Below, piece after piece: positions 1-9,400 of a stretch of 10,446 bases of DNA. The stretch comes from Chlamydomonas sphaeroides (taxonomy: Eukaryota; Chlorophyta; Chlorophyceae; Chlamydomonadales; Chlamydomonadaceae). A program made the position numbers and the translations under genes. Each line of letters opens with the position of its first letter. Position 1 is the stretch's first letter. The notes beneath the pieces are model-generated. The model was given only the letters and a program-made list of their open reading frames with translations, made no database searches and had not been told where the DNA came from. The DNA lies in assembly GCA_001662425.1 (NCBI GenBank), contig BDDC01001716.1, positions 10,951 through 21,396 on the forward strand, read 5' to 3'.

Positions 1-343
1 GCGTGCCTCTGTCTGTGCGTCTTTAGCCGGCAACTTGCTTCCTAGGCCCGACCCGCATCACCTAGCGCTGCGATGAAACATCATGCGGCCTGGTGTGCGA
101 CTGCTGCCGCGCGCAATCGCGTGAGCTGGCGGACCGAGCTCCTCCTTCTGCAGCCGGCGTCGCTGCCGCGGCCTCCGCGGACGGCGTGAAGGCGGCTATC
201 GATGCGCCCAGCGGCAGGCGCCAGTGGCAGGCGCTCGCCGGGCCACTGCTCGCGGCCTCATCCCCCGCCGTGCAAGGCCGTCGCCGCCTGACTAGTCGGG
301 CACCAACCGCACCCACCTCGCTGCTCCTCCATCCGGCCCGCAG
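1..343. other. Left edge: upstream part of copy A, no exon assigned
   Basis: This stretch precedes the first exon of copy A that I can place. Immediately before 344 there is a good intron acceptor: a pyrimidine-rich run (about 314-340) ending in CAG at 341-343. In the exon's frame a TAG stop lies at 293-295, so the exon does not extend far upstream. A GTGAGC donor-like hexamer near 121 could end an earlier exon, but I found no protein similarity to the corresponding part of copy C to confirm it. By comparison with C, the start codon and F-box-like exons of A should lie outside the window to the left. Confidence 0.5.
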
Positions 344-2624
344 GTGCCGCACTGGCCCGGCCTCATGCTGCAGACGCTGCCCCTGGGCACCCGCCTGTCG
401 TCACTGGGATTCAGGCTCCTGTCACCGGACATTGGTGGGCCGGGCTGGGCGTGTGGAGGCGTTGGGCGGTGCGGCGGAGGCAACCGGGGGCAGGCCCAAG
501 GACCCCTGCTCCAGCGGCGCGGCAACCTACACGTGTGCTCAGCGTCTGCGCAGCTCACTCGTTGTGCTCCTCAACCCAAGCCCATATAGTCTGACGCCCT
601 TCCCCTGTTCGTGCGCTCGGCCCCTGCCCCTTCTGACGCGCCACCTGCCCCTGGGCCCACTGCCCACCTGCACCCCCGGCTGCCGAGCACCTGCTGGCCC
701 CCGTGCACCCCTGCACCCGTATCCTCCCCCATCCATTGCTGACTACTTCGCTGATCCCCCGGTACATATCCCACCCGTTTTCCATGCCCTGCCCCGTGCA
801 CACACCCGCAGACCTGCCCTCGGCGCTGAGTGCTCTGGCTCAGCTGCCTGCGCTGCAGCGCCTGATGCTGCACGTTAGCGAGCGGCAGGAAGGCGCAGCA
901 CCGGCAGCTGAGGCCGCCCTGGACTGGGGCTGCCTGGCGTCGCTGACGCGGCTGAGGGCGCTGCACCTGGACATCGGCCCGCTCCACCAGACCGGGGCAG
1001 GGACGCCAGGGGACGCCGCGAGCACGGTGGGCCGGGCCAAGGACGGTGTGGCGGACTGGCGCGGGGCGGGTGGCCGTGCCGGGGTCAGGCGTGGCCGCGC
1101 TGTGGGCATACCATTCGGACTGGCACTGTACGCGCACGTGCTGACCTGTACGGACACGTGCTGACGTGCTGCTTTGCCGGTGCCGCGTGCGTGCCCGTTT
1201 CCGTGCAGACGTGGTCGGAGCAGGGCGAGGCGCTGCTGGGGGCCCTGGCGTCCATGCCTCAGCTGGTGGAACTGGCGGCGGTGAGAGTGTTGGCTGGGCG
1301 AGCACGGCATGGGGGCAGGCTGCGGCGGCCCTGGCTTTGCGCTACATGGCGAGCCACTGGGTGCGGCCGGCCGAGCGGCAAGCCCGACCCTCCCTCCTCA
1401 TCTAACAGGCCCCCTGCCCTCACCCCTCCACCCCCCAAGGTGGGCCTGCATCTGGATGTCGCCCAACTGCCGCAGCAGCTCACACGGCTGCACTTTGCCG
1501 GGCCGCTGCCACCGGCGCCAGGGCAGCCGACCCCTCCGCCCGGCGCGCTCCGCCTGCCGCCCCGCCTGCGCCACCTGTCCCTCGACGACTCCTCGCCCTC
1601 CACCTTCGCGCCGCTCGCCTCGCGCTTTTTGCCCGAGGACCTGCAAGCAGTCGTCCTGACGCGGGCCATGTGGCGCATCCTGTGGGACCTCAGCCTGCTC
1701 GACGGCCCCCGGCTGGTGCTGCGCGATTATGACCTCACCCACCACCCAACCGAGGGCGACCACGTGAAAGCCGTGGCGCCGCACACCGCCGCCGTCAGCC
1801 TTCCAGCTGCCGTGCAGCTGCTGGCGGGCCGCCAGTCAGTTGATGACGAGGGCTGCCTGCTGCTCGCCTCGCCGCACTGGGTCCTGCCCGCACCCTCGCT
1901 GCGGGCGGAGGGGCGCTCGTGGCTGGCGGCGCTGGCGCCGCTGCGGCTGCGGCGGCTGACGCTGCTCAGCATCGCAATTGACGAGGTCGACGTGGCAGCG
2001 CTGGTTGCGGCCGCGCCGGAGCTCACCGTGGGTCCACAGTTATAGTTCCACTCTGTGGCTGCCGTTCAGGGCCCTACTGCGATAGCTGGCTTGCGGGGGC
2101 GCCAGCGGCCCAGCGGTCCGGCTGGGGCCTGAGGGCCTCGCCGAGGCCTGCTCCCTCTCCCTGTGGCAGGCCCGTCGCCGCCGCGTCCAAGGGCGGGCGT
2201 GTACTGGCAGGCACCGGCAGCCGCCTTTCCGGGACTCACCGCGCCGTCATCACCTGCTTTGCTCCTCTGGGTTCTCAATGCCCCATGTTCCAATGCTTTC
2301 TCTTCCTCTTCCCCTGGCGCGTGATCTGTATTCCAGGTCCTGGACATAAAGAGTAACGGGAGGGGCCCCGGCCACGCCGTGCCGCTGGGCTGCCTGCCGG
2401 CGCTGGCGCAGGGCCTGCCGGCGCTGGAGGAGCTGGGGCTGTCGGTGGGGGGCGGCCATGTGGAGGAGCAGGGCGAGGCCTTTGTCGCCGCCGTCAAGCA
2501 GGCGGGCGAGGAGTTCGGGGAGTTGCGGCTGCACAGCTACGACGTGACGGGGCAGGAGGTGGCGGCGGCGGTGCGGGCGGCTCTGGCGGCCGAGCGGCCA
2601 GGGGTGCGCGTGTGGGTGGTGTGA
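344..2624 (+). CDS. Copy A: LRR-family protein, 5'-partial, five exons
   Basis: Spliced model: 344-434, 812-1026, 1209-1280, 1440-2027, 2337-2624 (TGA). It gives 417 visible residues with no internal stop. Intron phases are 1, 0, 0, 0, the same as at equivalent junctions of copy C. Exon 1 (HWPGLMLQTL) matches the end of C exon 3. The second begins DLPSAL, like ELPSVL in C. The third ends MPQLVELAA, like MPQLLSLAA. The fourth carries LDVAQLPQQLTRLHFAG, LPAAVQLLAGRQ and WLAALAPLRLRRLTLL. The fifth has LRR-like leucine spacing and ends in VRVWVV. Unlike C, A has no acidic linker, only a short proline-rich joint after HFAG, and it has an extra intron boundary at 343. The role is unknown; repeated L-x-x-L-x-L segments suggest a protein-binding solenoid. 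The 5' end, probably with an F-box-like domain, is outside the window. Exon edges are inferred from splice motifs and homology. Confidence 0.75.
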
Positions 2625-3003
2625 TAGGTTGTTGAGGGGCTGGAAATCAGGTGACGGAAGTCGAGGTTGGGATGCAAGGTTGGCCTGGACGCCGATGGAT
2701 TGAATTGGGCGTTGCCGGGCTTAGGCATGACAAGAATCTTCCTTCCATAAGAATGCAGGAAGCTCGTCGTATCTACTACTATTGGGGTGGTGTGCCTACG
2801 GCGGCGTGTGGAGTTGCCAACCGGTGGCTACCTGATTGTTGCAGTGTGCGGCGGCGGCTCCCCTACAATGAAGCATGCATTCCTTCGTAGTCCTGGCGAG
2901 GTCCCATACAGCGTATTAGCATTCGAGCACGTGTTGATTGGAGGTTGGGCTACGAGCGAGCCCCAGCCGCAAGGTGCCGCGTGTGTGTGGGTGCACCGGG
3001 GGC
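2625..3003. other. Spacer between copies A and B
   Basis: This should contain the 3' UTR of copy A. I saw no plus-strand TGTAA signal after the stop, so A may use a variant poly(A) signal. The open frames here show no similarity to the family or to anything I recognise. Composition is less GC-rich around 2640-2930 than in the coding exons, as expected for untranslated or intergenic DNA. No repeat, RNA gene or recognisable promoter was found. Confidence 0.5.
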
Positions 3004-3045
3004 GCAGAGCTCCGCGCCACCGTGCGTGTCAGCCGTGCCTTGTGC
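3004..3045 (+). pseudogene. Possible remnant of copy B first exon (F-box-like tail)
   Basis: In frame from 3004 the sequence reads AELRATVRVSRALC and is followed directly by a GTGCGT donor-like hexamer at 3046. In copy C the end of exon 1 reads IAVRATCSVGRILYDRQM, followed by GTGCGC. The shared pattern (R-A-T, then V, R and L at the same spacing) and the donor in the same relative place suggest a leftover of exon 1. No basic N-terminus, no start codon and no first helix of the F-box-like domain could be recognised upstream. The match is short and could be chance. Confidence 0.3.
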
Positions 3046-4269
3046 GTGCGTGCGTGGCACCAACACGGGGAGCTTGCGACGCGAGGCAGGCAGGGGAGGA
3101 GCGCGGCCAAGCGCGCGATAGGCTTTGGGTCGCCCTGGAGCGTGGCGCCAAGCCCACGACGCGGAGGCTCCAGGCGGCTGCGATCGCGAGGGGCGACGAT
3201 GAGGAGGGCGTCCCCCGCCGCGAGGAGCAGACGTACGTGCGCTCTGTGGGGCTCGCATCACAACAGCCCGTTTTGTAGCCCACAAGCGGCCAGCCCTGCA
3301 CTCCGCGCTCCGCGCCGTCTTTTACAACGACTGCCGCGCTGCGCCGCCCCCGCCGACAGGCTGGCCCCGCTGTCGGCCGTCGCCGGCACGGGCGTGGACG
3401 ATATCGCGCTCAACACGTGCCCCCTCGTCACGCTGCGCGTGGCGGAGGCTGTGGCGTGACCAGCCCCACTCTTCACTATAACGGCGGCCCCTGCTCCAGG
3501 CTGCACAAGGACGTGCAGACGTTTTCTGCTCAGGAGCTGCTGCGGCTCTGCCTGCCTAAGCTACAGCACCTGACGCTCACGTGCATCTACCACTGGCCGG
3601 GCGCCGTGCTGCAGACGCTGCACGCCGGCAGCAGCTTGTGCACGCTGCAGCTGTACGGCATGTCGGGGGAGCTCGGTGAGCACCGCAGGGGCTGTGGTGA
3701 ACAACATGCAGCCGAGGCCGCGGCTAGGGCTCGAGGCCCCCCGTGCGGCTGCTGTGCCGCAAAGCGGTGGCTCTGTGTTGCCTGATAGCGGCACACACAC
3801 CGTGGCAGCTCCATCGGCCCTGCCAGTATCGCGGCCGGTGCGGCTGCACCGCGCTCGTGCAGTGAGCACGCTCCGCTGCCCCCTGCCTGCCTGGCCCGTG
3901 GCCCCCGCCCGCTGCTGTGCCATCCTCAGAGCTGCCGTCCGTGCTGCACCTGGTCAGCCGCCTGACGGGGCTGCACGTGCTGGCGCTCAAGACCATGGAC
4001 GACAACCGCGAGCACCGTTCTTACCACGCTTGGGGCAAGGAGCGGGACTTCTCCTGCCTGTGGGCGCTCACCAGTCTCGCTCTACCTGGACTTCGCCGAC
4101 TGTCACCAGGGCTGGATGGAGCCAAGGGGCGGAATATATAGTCAGCCGCCATGTCGAGCGAATACGTACGCCGTCGCGTGGTCTGGACGGGTGTCCCCAT
4201 GAACGATCTCGGCTCGTGCGTGTTGGTGCTGGGCTCCAGGAGCGAAGTCAACGCCGCCGTACTGACCTC

Positions 4270-4537
4270 GTGAAGACCTCGGTCTCACGTGGGGCGGCGA
4301 CGGGTACTTGCTTGCATGTTGACGCCCGCCGCAGGTGCGGCGCGCGCACAGCGCTGCCGTGCTCAAGGCGGCGCAGGCCATGCCGCAGCTGCTCAGCCTG
4401 GCCGCGGTGCGTGGGTGGCTGGGGGCCGGCGAGGGAGCATGTCCGTAGCGCCTGTTGCCGCGGGGGACCGCCTCAGGCCGCACACCGGTTGTTGATGATT
4501 GCTTGGTTTCCATCCCTTTCCTCACCCCTCTGCCCCC
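4270..4537 (+). repeat. Identical tract shared by B and C (copy in B)
   Basis: These 268 nt are identical, by eye, to 7928-8195 (constant offset 3658). The tract covers the 3' part of intron 4, the whole 72-nt exon (4335-4406) and most of intron 5, up to the poly-C run before the acceptor, where B has six C and C has five. Immediately left of 4270 the copies are unrelated, and exon 6 to the right shows substitutions and a frameshift. This sharp boundary fits gene conversion. Confidence 0.85.
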
Positions 4538-4619
4538 CAAGGTGGGCATGCACCTGGACGCCGCCCAGCTGCCGCAGCAGCTCACACACCTCATTTTGCG
4601 GGGCTGGAGCTGCCCAACC

Positions 4620-4800
4620 CCGGCGGGGATGGTGACGGCGGCGGGCAGGCGCCGGAGGAGGGTGACGAGGAGGCAAGTGATGCCAGCGGCGACGAGCAAG
4701 AGCAGGCACCAAGCCAGGAAGAGGAGGAGGTTGGGGAGGTCGACGAGGAGGCGGAGAGGGACGGGCGCGGCACAGCGGACATACAGCGGGGGCATGGGAA
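4620..4800 (+). other. Frame-shifted linker in copy B (acidic in one frame, basic in the other)
   Basis: This corresponds to the acidic linker of copy C. In the frame equivalent to C, reached after the 1-nt loss near 4592, it reads as an acidic stretch including SQEEEEVGEVDEEAERD. In the frame continuous with the start of the exon it reads as an arginine-rich stretch with RKRRRLGRSTRRRRG, and this frame is open through to the well-conserved 3' part. Both frames lack stops because GAG/GAC-rich DNA becomes AGG/CGA-rich codons when shifted by one. Confidence 0.75.
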
Positions 4801-5487
4801 AAGCTGGGCCGTCCGACTCCGCAGCGCCGCTGCTGCCGCTGCCGCCGGGTCTCCGGCGGCTCGTGCTCGACGACAACACCTCCCCCGCCGCGCTGGCTGC
4901 CCTGCACGGCCGCTGCTCGCTGCCGACCGGCGCCACCGTCGAGCTGAGCGCCCGGCTCTGCGACGAGCGCTACCAGGGCCCGCACAGTCACGGGCCGCCC
5001 ACGCTGCTGCTCACCGGCCAAGACCTCGATAGTCCCGACGCCCTCGACATCAACGAGTACGGCTCCCCAGCCATGCACATCTCCGCCCGCACCGCCACCA
5101 CCACGCTCCCCGCCGCCGTGGCGTTGCTAGCGGTCCGGCAGGCGCCCTGCAGCGGTCAAGTCGACGACGGCAACGAGCAGCGCCGCTTCCTGGCAACAGT
5201 CGACGTGGTCTCGACAGAGCCGGTGTGGATCCAGCCGCTGCGGCAGCCCGCCGGCCGCCGCGCGGCGCGGGTGCCGTCGTGGCTGGCGGCGCTGGCGCCT
5301 CTGCGCCTGACCTGCCTGCACATCCGCGAAGTGGCGCTCGACGAGGCAGACTTGGCGGCCATCGTGACTCGCCTGACGGGCCTGCAGGTGCGGTGACGTG
5401 ACGGTGCCGCCACCCGGTGCCCTGCGTAGCGGTGCCGTGGTGGAGTTAGGGAGTACGGATGCCCGGGGTGGCCCAGGTACTGCTCTG

Positions 5488-5524
5488 CTGCGCAGCGCAG
5501 CACAGCACAGCACGGCGCAGCATG
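5488..5524. repeat. Short CAGCA/CACAG-rich low-complexity tract
   Basis: Intron 6 of copy B contains a run of GCAGC, GCACA and GCACG pentamer-like units. It is a simple-sequence expansion with no counterpart that I could find in introns 6 of A or C. Confidence 0.5.
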
Positions 5525-6032
5525 GGCCGTCATCATGGTGTCCGCCCATCCATCCCCCATGCTGCGCCGCTCGCCGCCGCCACAGGAGCTTTCGCTGGAA
5601 GGCCGCGCGCTGTACGGCATGATGTATGCCCACGAGGTCGCTGCCGCGCCTCGCGCGCCTGCCGCGGCTGCGCCGCCTGCGGCTGGCGCTGTGCACCGGC
5701 GCCGCACACGCGCCGGGGTCGCGGCCGGCGCGAGACGCGCGAGTCGCAGGCCGAGGCGCTGTGCGAGCTGGTGGTGAAGGCGGCCGACTGCTAGCTTTGA
5801 GCAGCTGGTGCTGCTGGCGAGCCCCTTTGACGAGCGAGGGCCACCAGGCTCGGGTGATTGGGGCGGTGCGGCAGGCGCTGGAGGCGGCGGGGCAGCTGCG
5901 GCCGGTGCGGCTGGCGGTGCAGGAGCTGACGGACGACGAGGAGGAGGAGGAGGACTAGGCCAGAGCCGGGATGCGGAGCGAGGCGGGGCCAAGGCGGGGG
6001 CGAGGCGGTGTGCTGCGGTGTGTTCAGAAACA

Positions 6033-6037
6033 TGTAA
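6033..6037 (+). terminator. TGTAA polyadenylation signal after copy B
   Basis: TGTAA is the usual nuclear poly(A) signal in volvocine algae. It lies 74 nt after the TAG that ends copy B (5956-5958) and is the only plus-strand example I noticed downstream of a family member. It suggests that the locus once made, or still makes, a transcript ending near 6050. Confidence 0.5.
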
Positions 6038-6375
6038 CTTACGAGTGTGCATGAGGGGTAGGGGCTACGGATGGACGACAGCGGGATGCAATCAGGGAGG
6101 AACGTCGAAGGTGTGTGGCCCCGTAGCGACGCAAGTAGGTAGGATGTGGTGCTCGCCCTTTCGTCATCATGTATGCTAACGATATGGATGTGTGCAGCGG
6201 AAGCCACTTCTGCATCGTGACGCCCCGCAAGTGGTGCGAGGTGTCTTTGCCGAGGCCCAGTTTGACAGGGCAAGGGGCGGAAGTAGGATGTTAGGTACCT
6301 TGAGGTGTTGCCAGGGGATGGGTACGTGACGGCGACAGCGGGCGCAGCGACATTGTACCTCACTCGCCGGCGTGG

Positions 6376-6385
6376 CTAATAAAAG
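6376..6385 (+). promoter_or_regulatory. Possible TATA-like element before copy C
   Basis: CTAATAAAAG is the most AT-rich, TATA-like word close upstream of copy C, 60 nt before the presumed start codon. Its closeness leaves a short leader, so it may simply be part of the 5' UTR. There is no direct evidence of a transcription start. Confidence 0.2.
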
Positions 6386-6397
6386 ATGTCGAACTAA
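6386..6397 (+). CDS. Minimal upstream ORF (three codons) before copy C
   Basis: ATG TCG AAC TAA forms a start-stop unit encoding MSN, 47 nt before the start codon of copy C and in a different frame. If the leader of C begins upstream of it, it could reduce translation of the main frame. The context before this ATG is AAG, reasonable for initiation. Without a mapped transcript start it may not be in the mRNA. Confidence 0.2.
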   Translation: MSN

Positions 6398-6444
6398 AGA
6401 AACTTGAACAAAACAGCTGGGCACTGCCCCGTACCTGTTGGCCC

Positions 6445-9400
6445 ATGCCAAAGCAGAACGCACCAGCGCGAAAGCGCAAGCAGCCCAAGCAGCGCGGCAA
6501 CGGCGATGGAGCCAAGCGTGATGGTGCCCAGCTGCTGCACGAGGTGCTCAGCATCGCGTGGAGCTACCTACACAAGCCGACGCGCATCGCTGTTCGCGCG
6601 ACTTGCTCTGTCGGGCGCATCCTCTACGACCGCCAGATGGTGCGCGCTGGGACGCTCATACCAGCATGCCTATACCAGGAGGCTGTACCCCCCAAAAGCT
6701 GCCCCAGCACACCTCGTCCCCTCCTCGAATGCCACGATCTGCCCCTCCCACACCGACTACGCCTGCGCAGACTCGCTTCCGCCTCCTGCTTGGCAGCCCT
6801 GACGACGTGGCCGGGCCCTCACCCAGCGAGCTGCAATCAACGTTGCGCGGCAAGCTGGAGCGGGGCGCCAAGCCCACGGAGCTCATTTTAGAAGTGGCAG
6901 CTGCTGCGCGGGGTGACGGCGACGAGGGCGTCGCCCGCCGCGAAGCGCAGACGTGCGTCTTGCAGGGACCACTTCCCAGGGGTGTGTTGGGTGTTAGGTT
7001 GACAGTGGCTGCATCCTCCGAGCTGCGCCCCCTGTTGATCACTGGCACGCTGCGCCGCCCCCGCCGACAGGCTGGCCGCGCTGTCGGCCGTCGCCGGCAC
7101 GGACGTGGACGATGTCGTGCTCAACACGTGCCCCCTCGTCACGCTGCGCGTGGCGGAGGCTGTGGCGTCTCTCGGCGTCACCGATCTGTCGCTGGAGTTC
7201 GAATGCGGCCCCTGCACCAGGCTGCGCACGGACGTGCAGACGTTTGCCGCGCTCGAGCTGCTGCGGCTCTGCCTGCCTAAGCTACAGCACCTGACGCTCG
7301 GGTGCATCTACCACTGGCCGGGCGCCGTGCTGCAGACGCTGCACGCCGGCAGCGGCCTGCGCACTCTGGAGCTGTACGGCATGTCAGGGGAGCTGGGTGA
7401 GCTTGGCTTCCAACGAAATTCGTGCGGGTCCGGGGCAAGGGCTCTAGGGCCCGTGCGGCTGCTGTGCCGCAATGCGGTGGCTCTGTGTTGCCTGATAGCG
7501 GCACACACACCGTGGCAGCTCCACCGGCCCTGCCAGTATCGCGGCCGGTGCGGCTCCGCCGCGCTCGTGCAGTGATAACGCTCCGCTGCCCCCTGCCTGC
7601 CTGGCCCGTGGCCCCCCGCCCGCTGCTGTGCCATCCTCAGAGCTGCCGTCCGTGCTGCACCTGGTCAGCCGCCTGACGGGGCTGCACGTGCTGGCGCTCA
7701 GCACAGTATCCAGCTGCTCCGAGCACGACCCTTGCCTCAAAGAGTGGGACTTCTCCTGCTTGTCGGCGCTCACCCGCGTTACCAACTTATACCTGGACTT
7801 CGCCGATTGCCTCCAGGGCTGGCTGGACCCGCAGTACGGAACGTACCGCGAGAGGCGACAGGTACGCCGGCACAGCGCCAGCTGCGCACGGGGCGCCGGC
7901 CGTGCGCTGACTCCTTTGGGTGTCTTGGTGAAGACCTCGGTCTCACGTGGGGCGGCGACGGGTACTTGCTTGCATGTTGACGCCCGCCGCAGGTGCGGCG
8001 CGCGCACAGCGCTGCCGTGCTCAAGGCGGCGCAGGCCATGCCGCAGCTGCTCAGCCTGGCCGCGGTGCGTGGGTGGCTGGGGGCCGGCGAGGGAGCATGT
8101 CCGTAGCGCCTGTTGCCGCGGGGGACCGCCTCAGGCCGCACACCGGTTGTTGATGATTGCTTGGTTTCCATCCCTTTCCTCACCCCTCTGCCCCCAAGGT
8201 GGGCATGCACCTGGATGCCGCCCAGCTGCCGCAGCAGCTCACCCACCTGCATTTCGCGGGGCTGGAGCTGCCCGAAACCGGCGAGGGCGGCGACGGCGGT
8301 GAGTCGTCCGAGGACAGCGACGAGGACTCAAGCGCTACCAGCAGCGACGAGGAGGACGAGTCCAGCCTGGACGAAGAGGAGGAGGACGAGGAGGACGAGA
8401 ACAGTGAAGACGAGGAGCATGAAGTCATCAGTGTGGCGAGCAGCGATTATGACAGCGGGCCGGAGCCGTCCGACAGCGCAGCGCCGTCCAACCACCCGCT
8501 GCCGCTGCCGCCGGGCCTCCGGCGGCTCGTGCTCGACAACACCTCCCCCGCCGCGCTGGCTGCCCTGTACGGCCGCTGCTCGCTGCCACCCCGCGCCACC
8601 GTCGAGCTGAGCGCCCGGTTCTGCGACGAGCGCTACCAGGACGACGACAGTCAAGGCCCGCGCACGCTGCTGCTCACCGGCCAAGACCTGGAGGGGCCCG
8701 TCGACTTCGTAGTGCGCGGTGACGGCATCCCAGTGCTGCAGGTCTCGTCCCGCACAGCCACCGCCACGCTCCCCGCCGCCGTGGCGCTGCTGGCGGGCCG
8801 CCAGGCGCCCGGTGACGACGACCGCCGGCATCTGGCCGTGGATGTCGTCAGAACGCGGCCGGAATTCATCCAGCGAGCCCGCCGCCGCGCGACGCGGCCG
8901 CCATCGTGGCTGCCGGCGCTGGCGCCGCTCAACCTGACATCGCTGGAGATACGGCGGGTGGCGCTGGATGAGACCGACGTGGCAGCTATCGTGACTCACT
9001 TGCCGCGCCTGCAGGTGCGGCACAGCGGCAGGGGCTTCTGTGGAATAATAATGATCGGAAATACACCTGACCCTCCGACGTTGAGCGGCAGAGGCACCGT
9101 CGCCGCCGCGCGCCGCCGTTGTAGTCGATGGGGGCGATGTAGTTGACATAGTCGGCGTACCGATTGAGTCGATAGAGCCGATAGAGCCTATACCCGTAGA
9201 ATCGAAAGCGTCGATGTAGTTGACAAGTTCCATTCGCAGATAGGTTGGTCCGGCCCGCCACCGGGCGCCGTGCTGGACAGCTTAACCGGCAAGGCGCCTC
9301 ATCGTCTAGGGAACAACAACACCAGGCTCGTCGCGTGGCACGATGCGGCTGCAGCGGCTGAGCCGCTGACTGTGCCGGCGGCCCCACCCTGCGCCGCTGC

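Larger units (their letters stand above)
3090..5958 (+). pseudogene. Copy B: degenerate LRR-family gene
   Basis: Exon homologues in the order of copy C lie at about 3090-3232, 3360-3675, 3930 to about 4130, 4335-4406, 4542-5387 and 5586-5958. Splice sites are mostly preserved, but the frame is not. The second block has a net 10-nt loss relative to C and meets TGA at 3457-3459. The third lost 5 nt near 4070-4085. The exon at 4542 lost 1 nt near 4592 and regains frame near 4800. The last exon needs frames 0, 1, 2, 0 and 1 in succession to follow C, with TAG at 5790-5792 in one of them. A complete first exon with start codon is missing. The stretch from about 4800 to 5387 is intact and clearly homologous (LVLDD, LSARLCDERYQ, LPAAVALLAVRQAP, LDEADLAAIV). 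A truncated product from 4542-5387 cannot be excluded. Assembly error is the alternative, but A and C are clean. Confidence 0.8.
5959..6444. other. Spacer between B and C: 3' flank of B, promoter and 5' UTR region of C
   Basis: No gene-like exon was seen on either strand. The left part should be the old 3' UTR of copy B, with a TGTAA signal at 6033-6037. The right part precedes the start codon of copy C and is presumably its promoter and leader. The sequence becomes relatively AT-rich just before C (about 6376-6415). No transposon ends or RNA gene were recognised. Confidence 0.5.

Noticed and set aside
93..878. Plus-strand open frame of 261 codons at the left edge
   Set aside because: It crosses the exon at 344-434 and the exon at 812 in frames that do not match the family homology, and it covers intron 2 with its pyrimidine-rich acceptor. 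It is most likely a chance frame.
571..1305. Minus-strand open frame of 244 codons
   Set aside because: It lies antisense to copy A exons and introns with no domain similarity, while the plus-strand exons have clear homology to C.
3250..3350. A stretch reading HKRPALHSALRAVFYNDCR, resembling an F-box-like segment
   Set aside because: It lies between the exon-2 and exon-3 homologues of B, out of order for an F-box. Only the last ~30 nt before 3359 match the intron of C. It is likely intronic chance.
3676..4635. Open frame of 319 codons on the plus strand
   Set aside because: It runs through intron 3, exon 4 in the wrong frame, intron 4 and exon 6 in the wrong frame. Its residues are A, R, P and S rich, as expected for out-of-frame GC-rich DNA.
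5156..6052. Minus-strand open frame of 298 codons, rich in alanine and proline
   Set aside because: It is antisense to copy B exons 6-7 and spans its intron and 3' flank, with low-complexity composition and no recognisable domain.
8328..9233. Minus-strand open frame of 301 codons
   Set aside because: It is the antisense shadow of copy C exon 6. Its apparent repeats come from the intron repeat block and the acidic coding tract read backwards.
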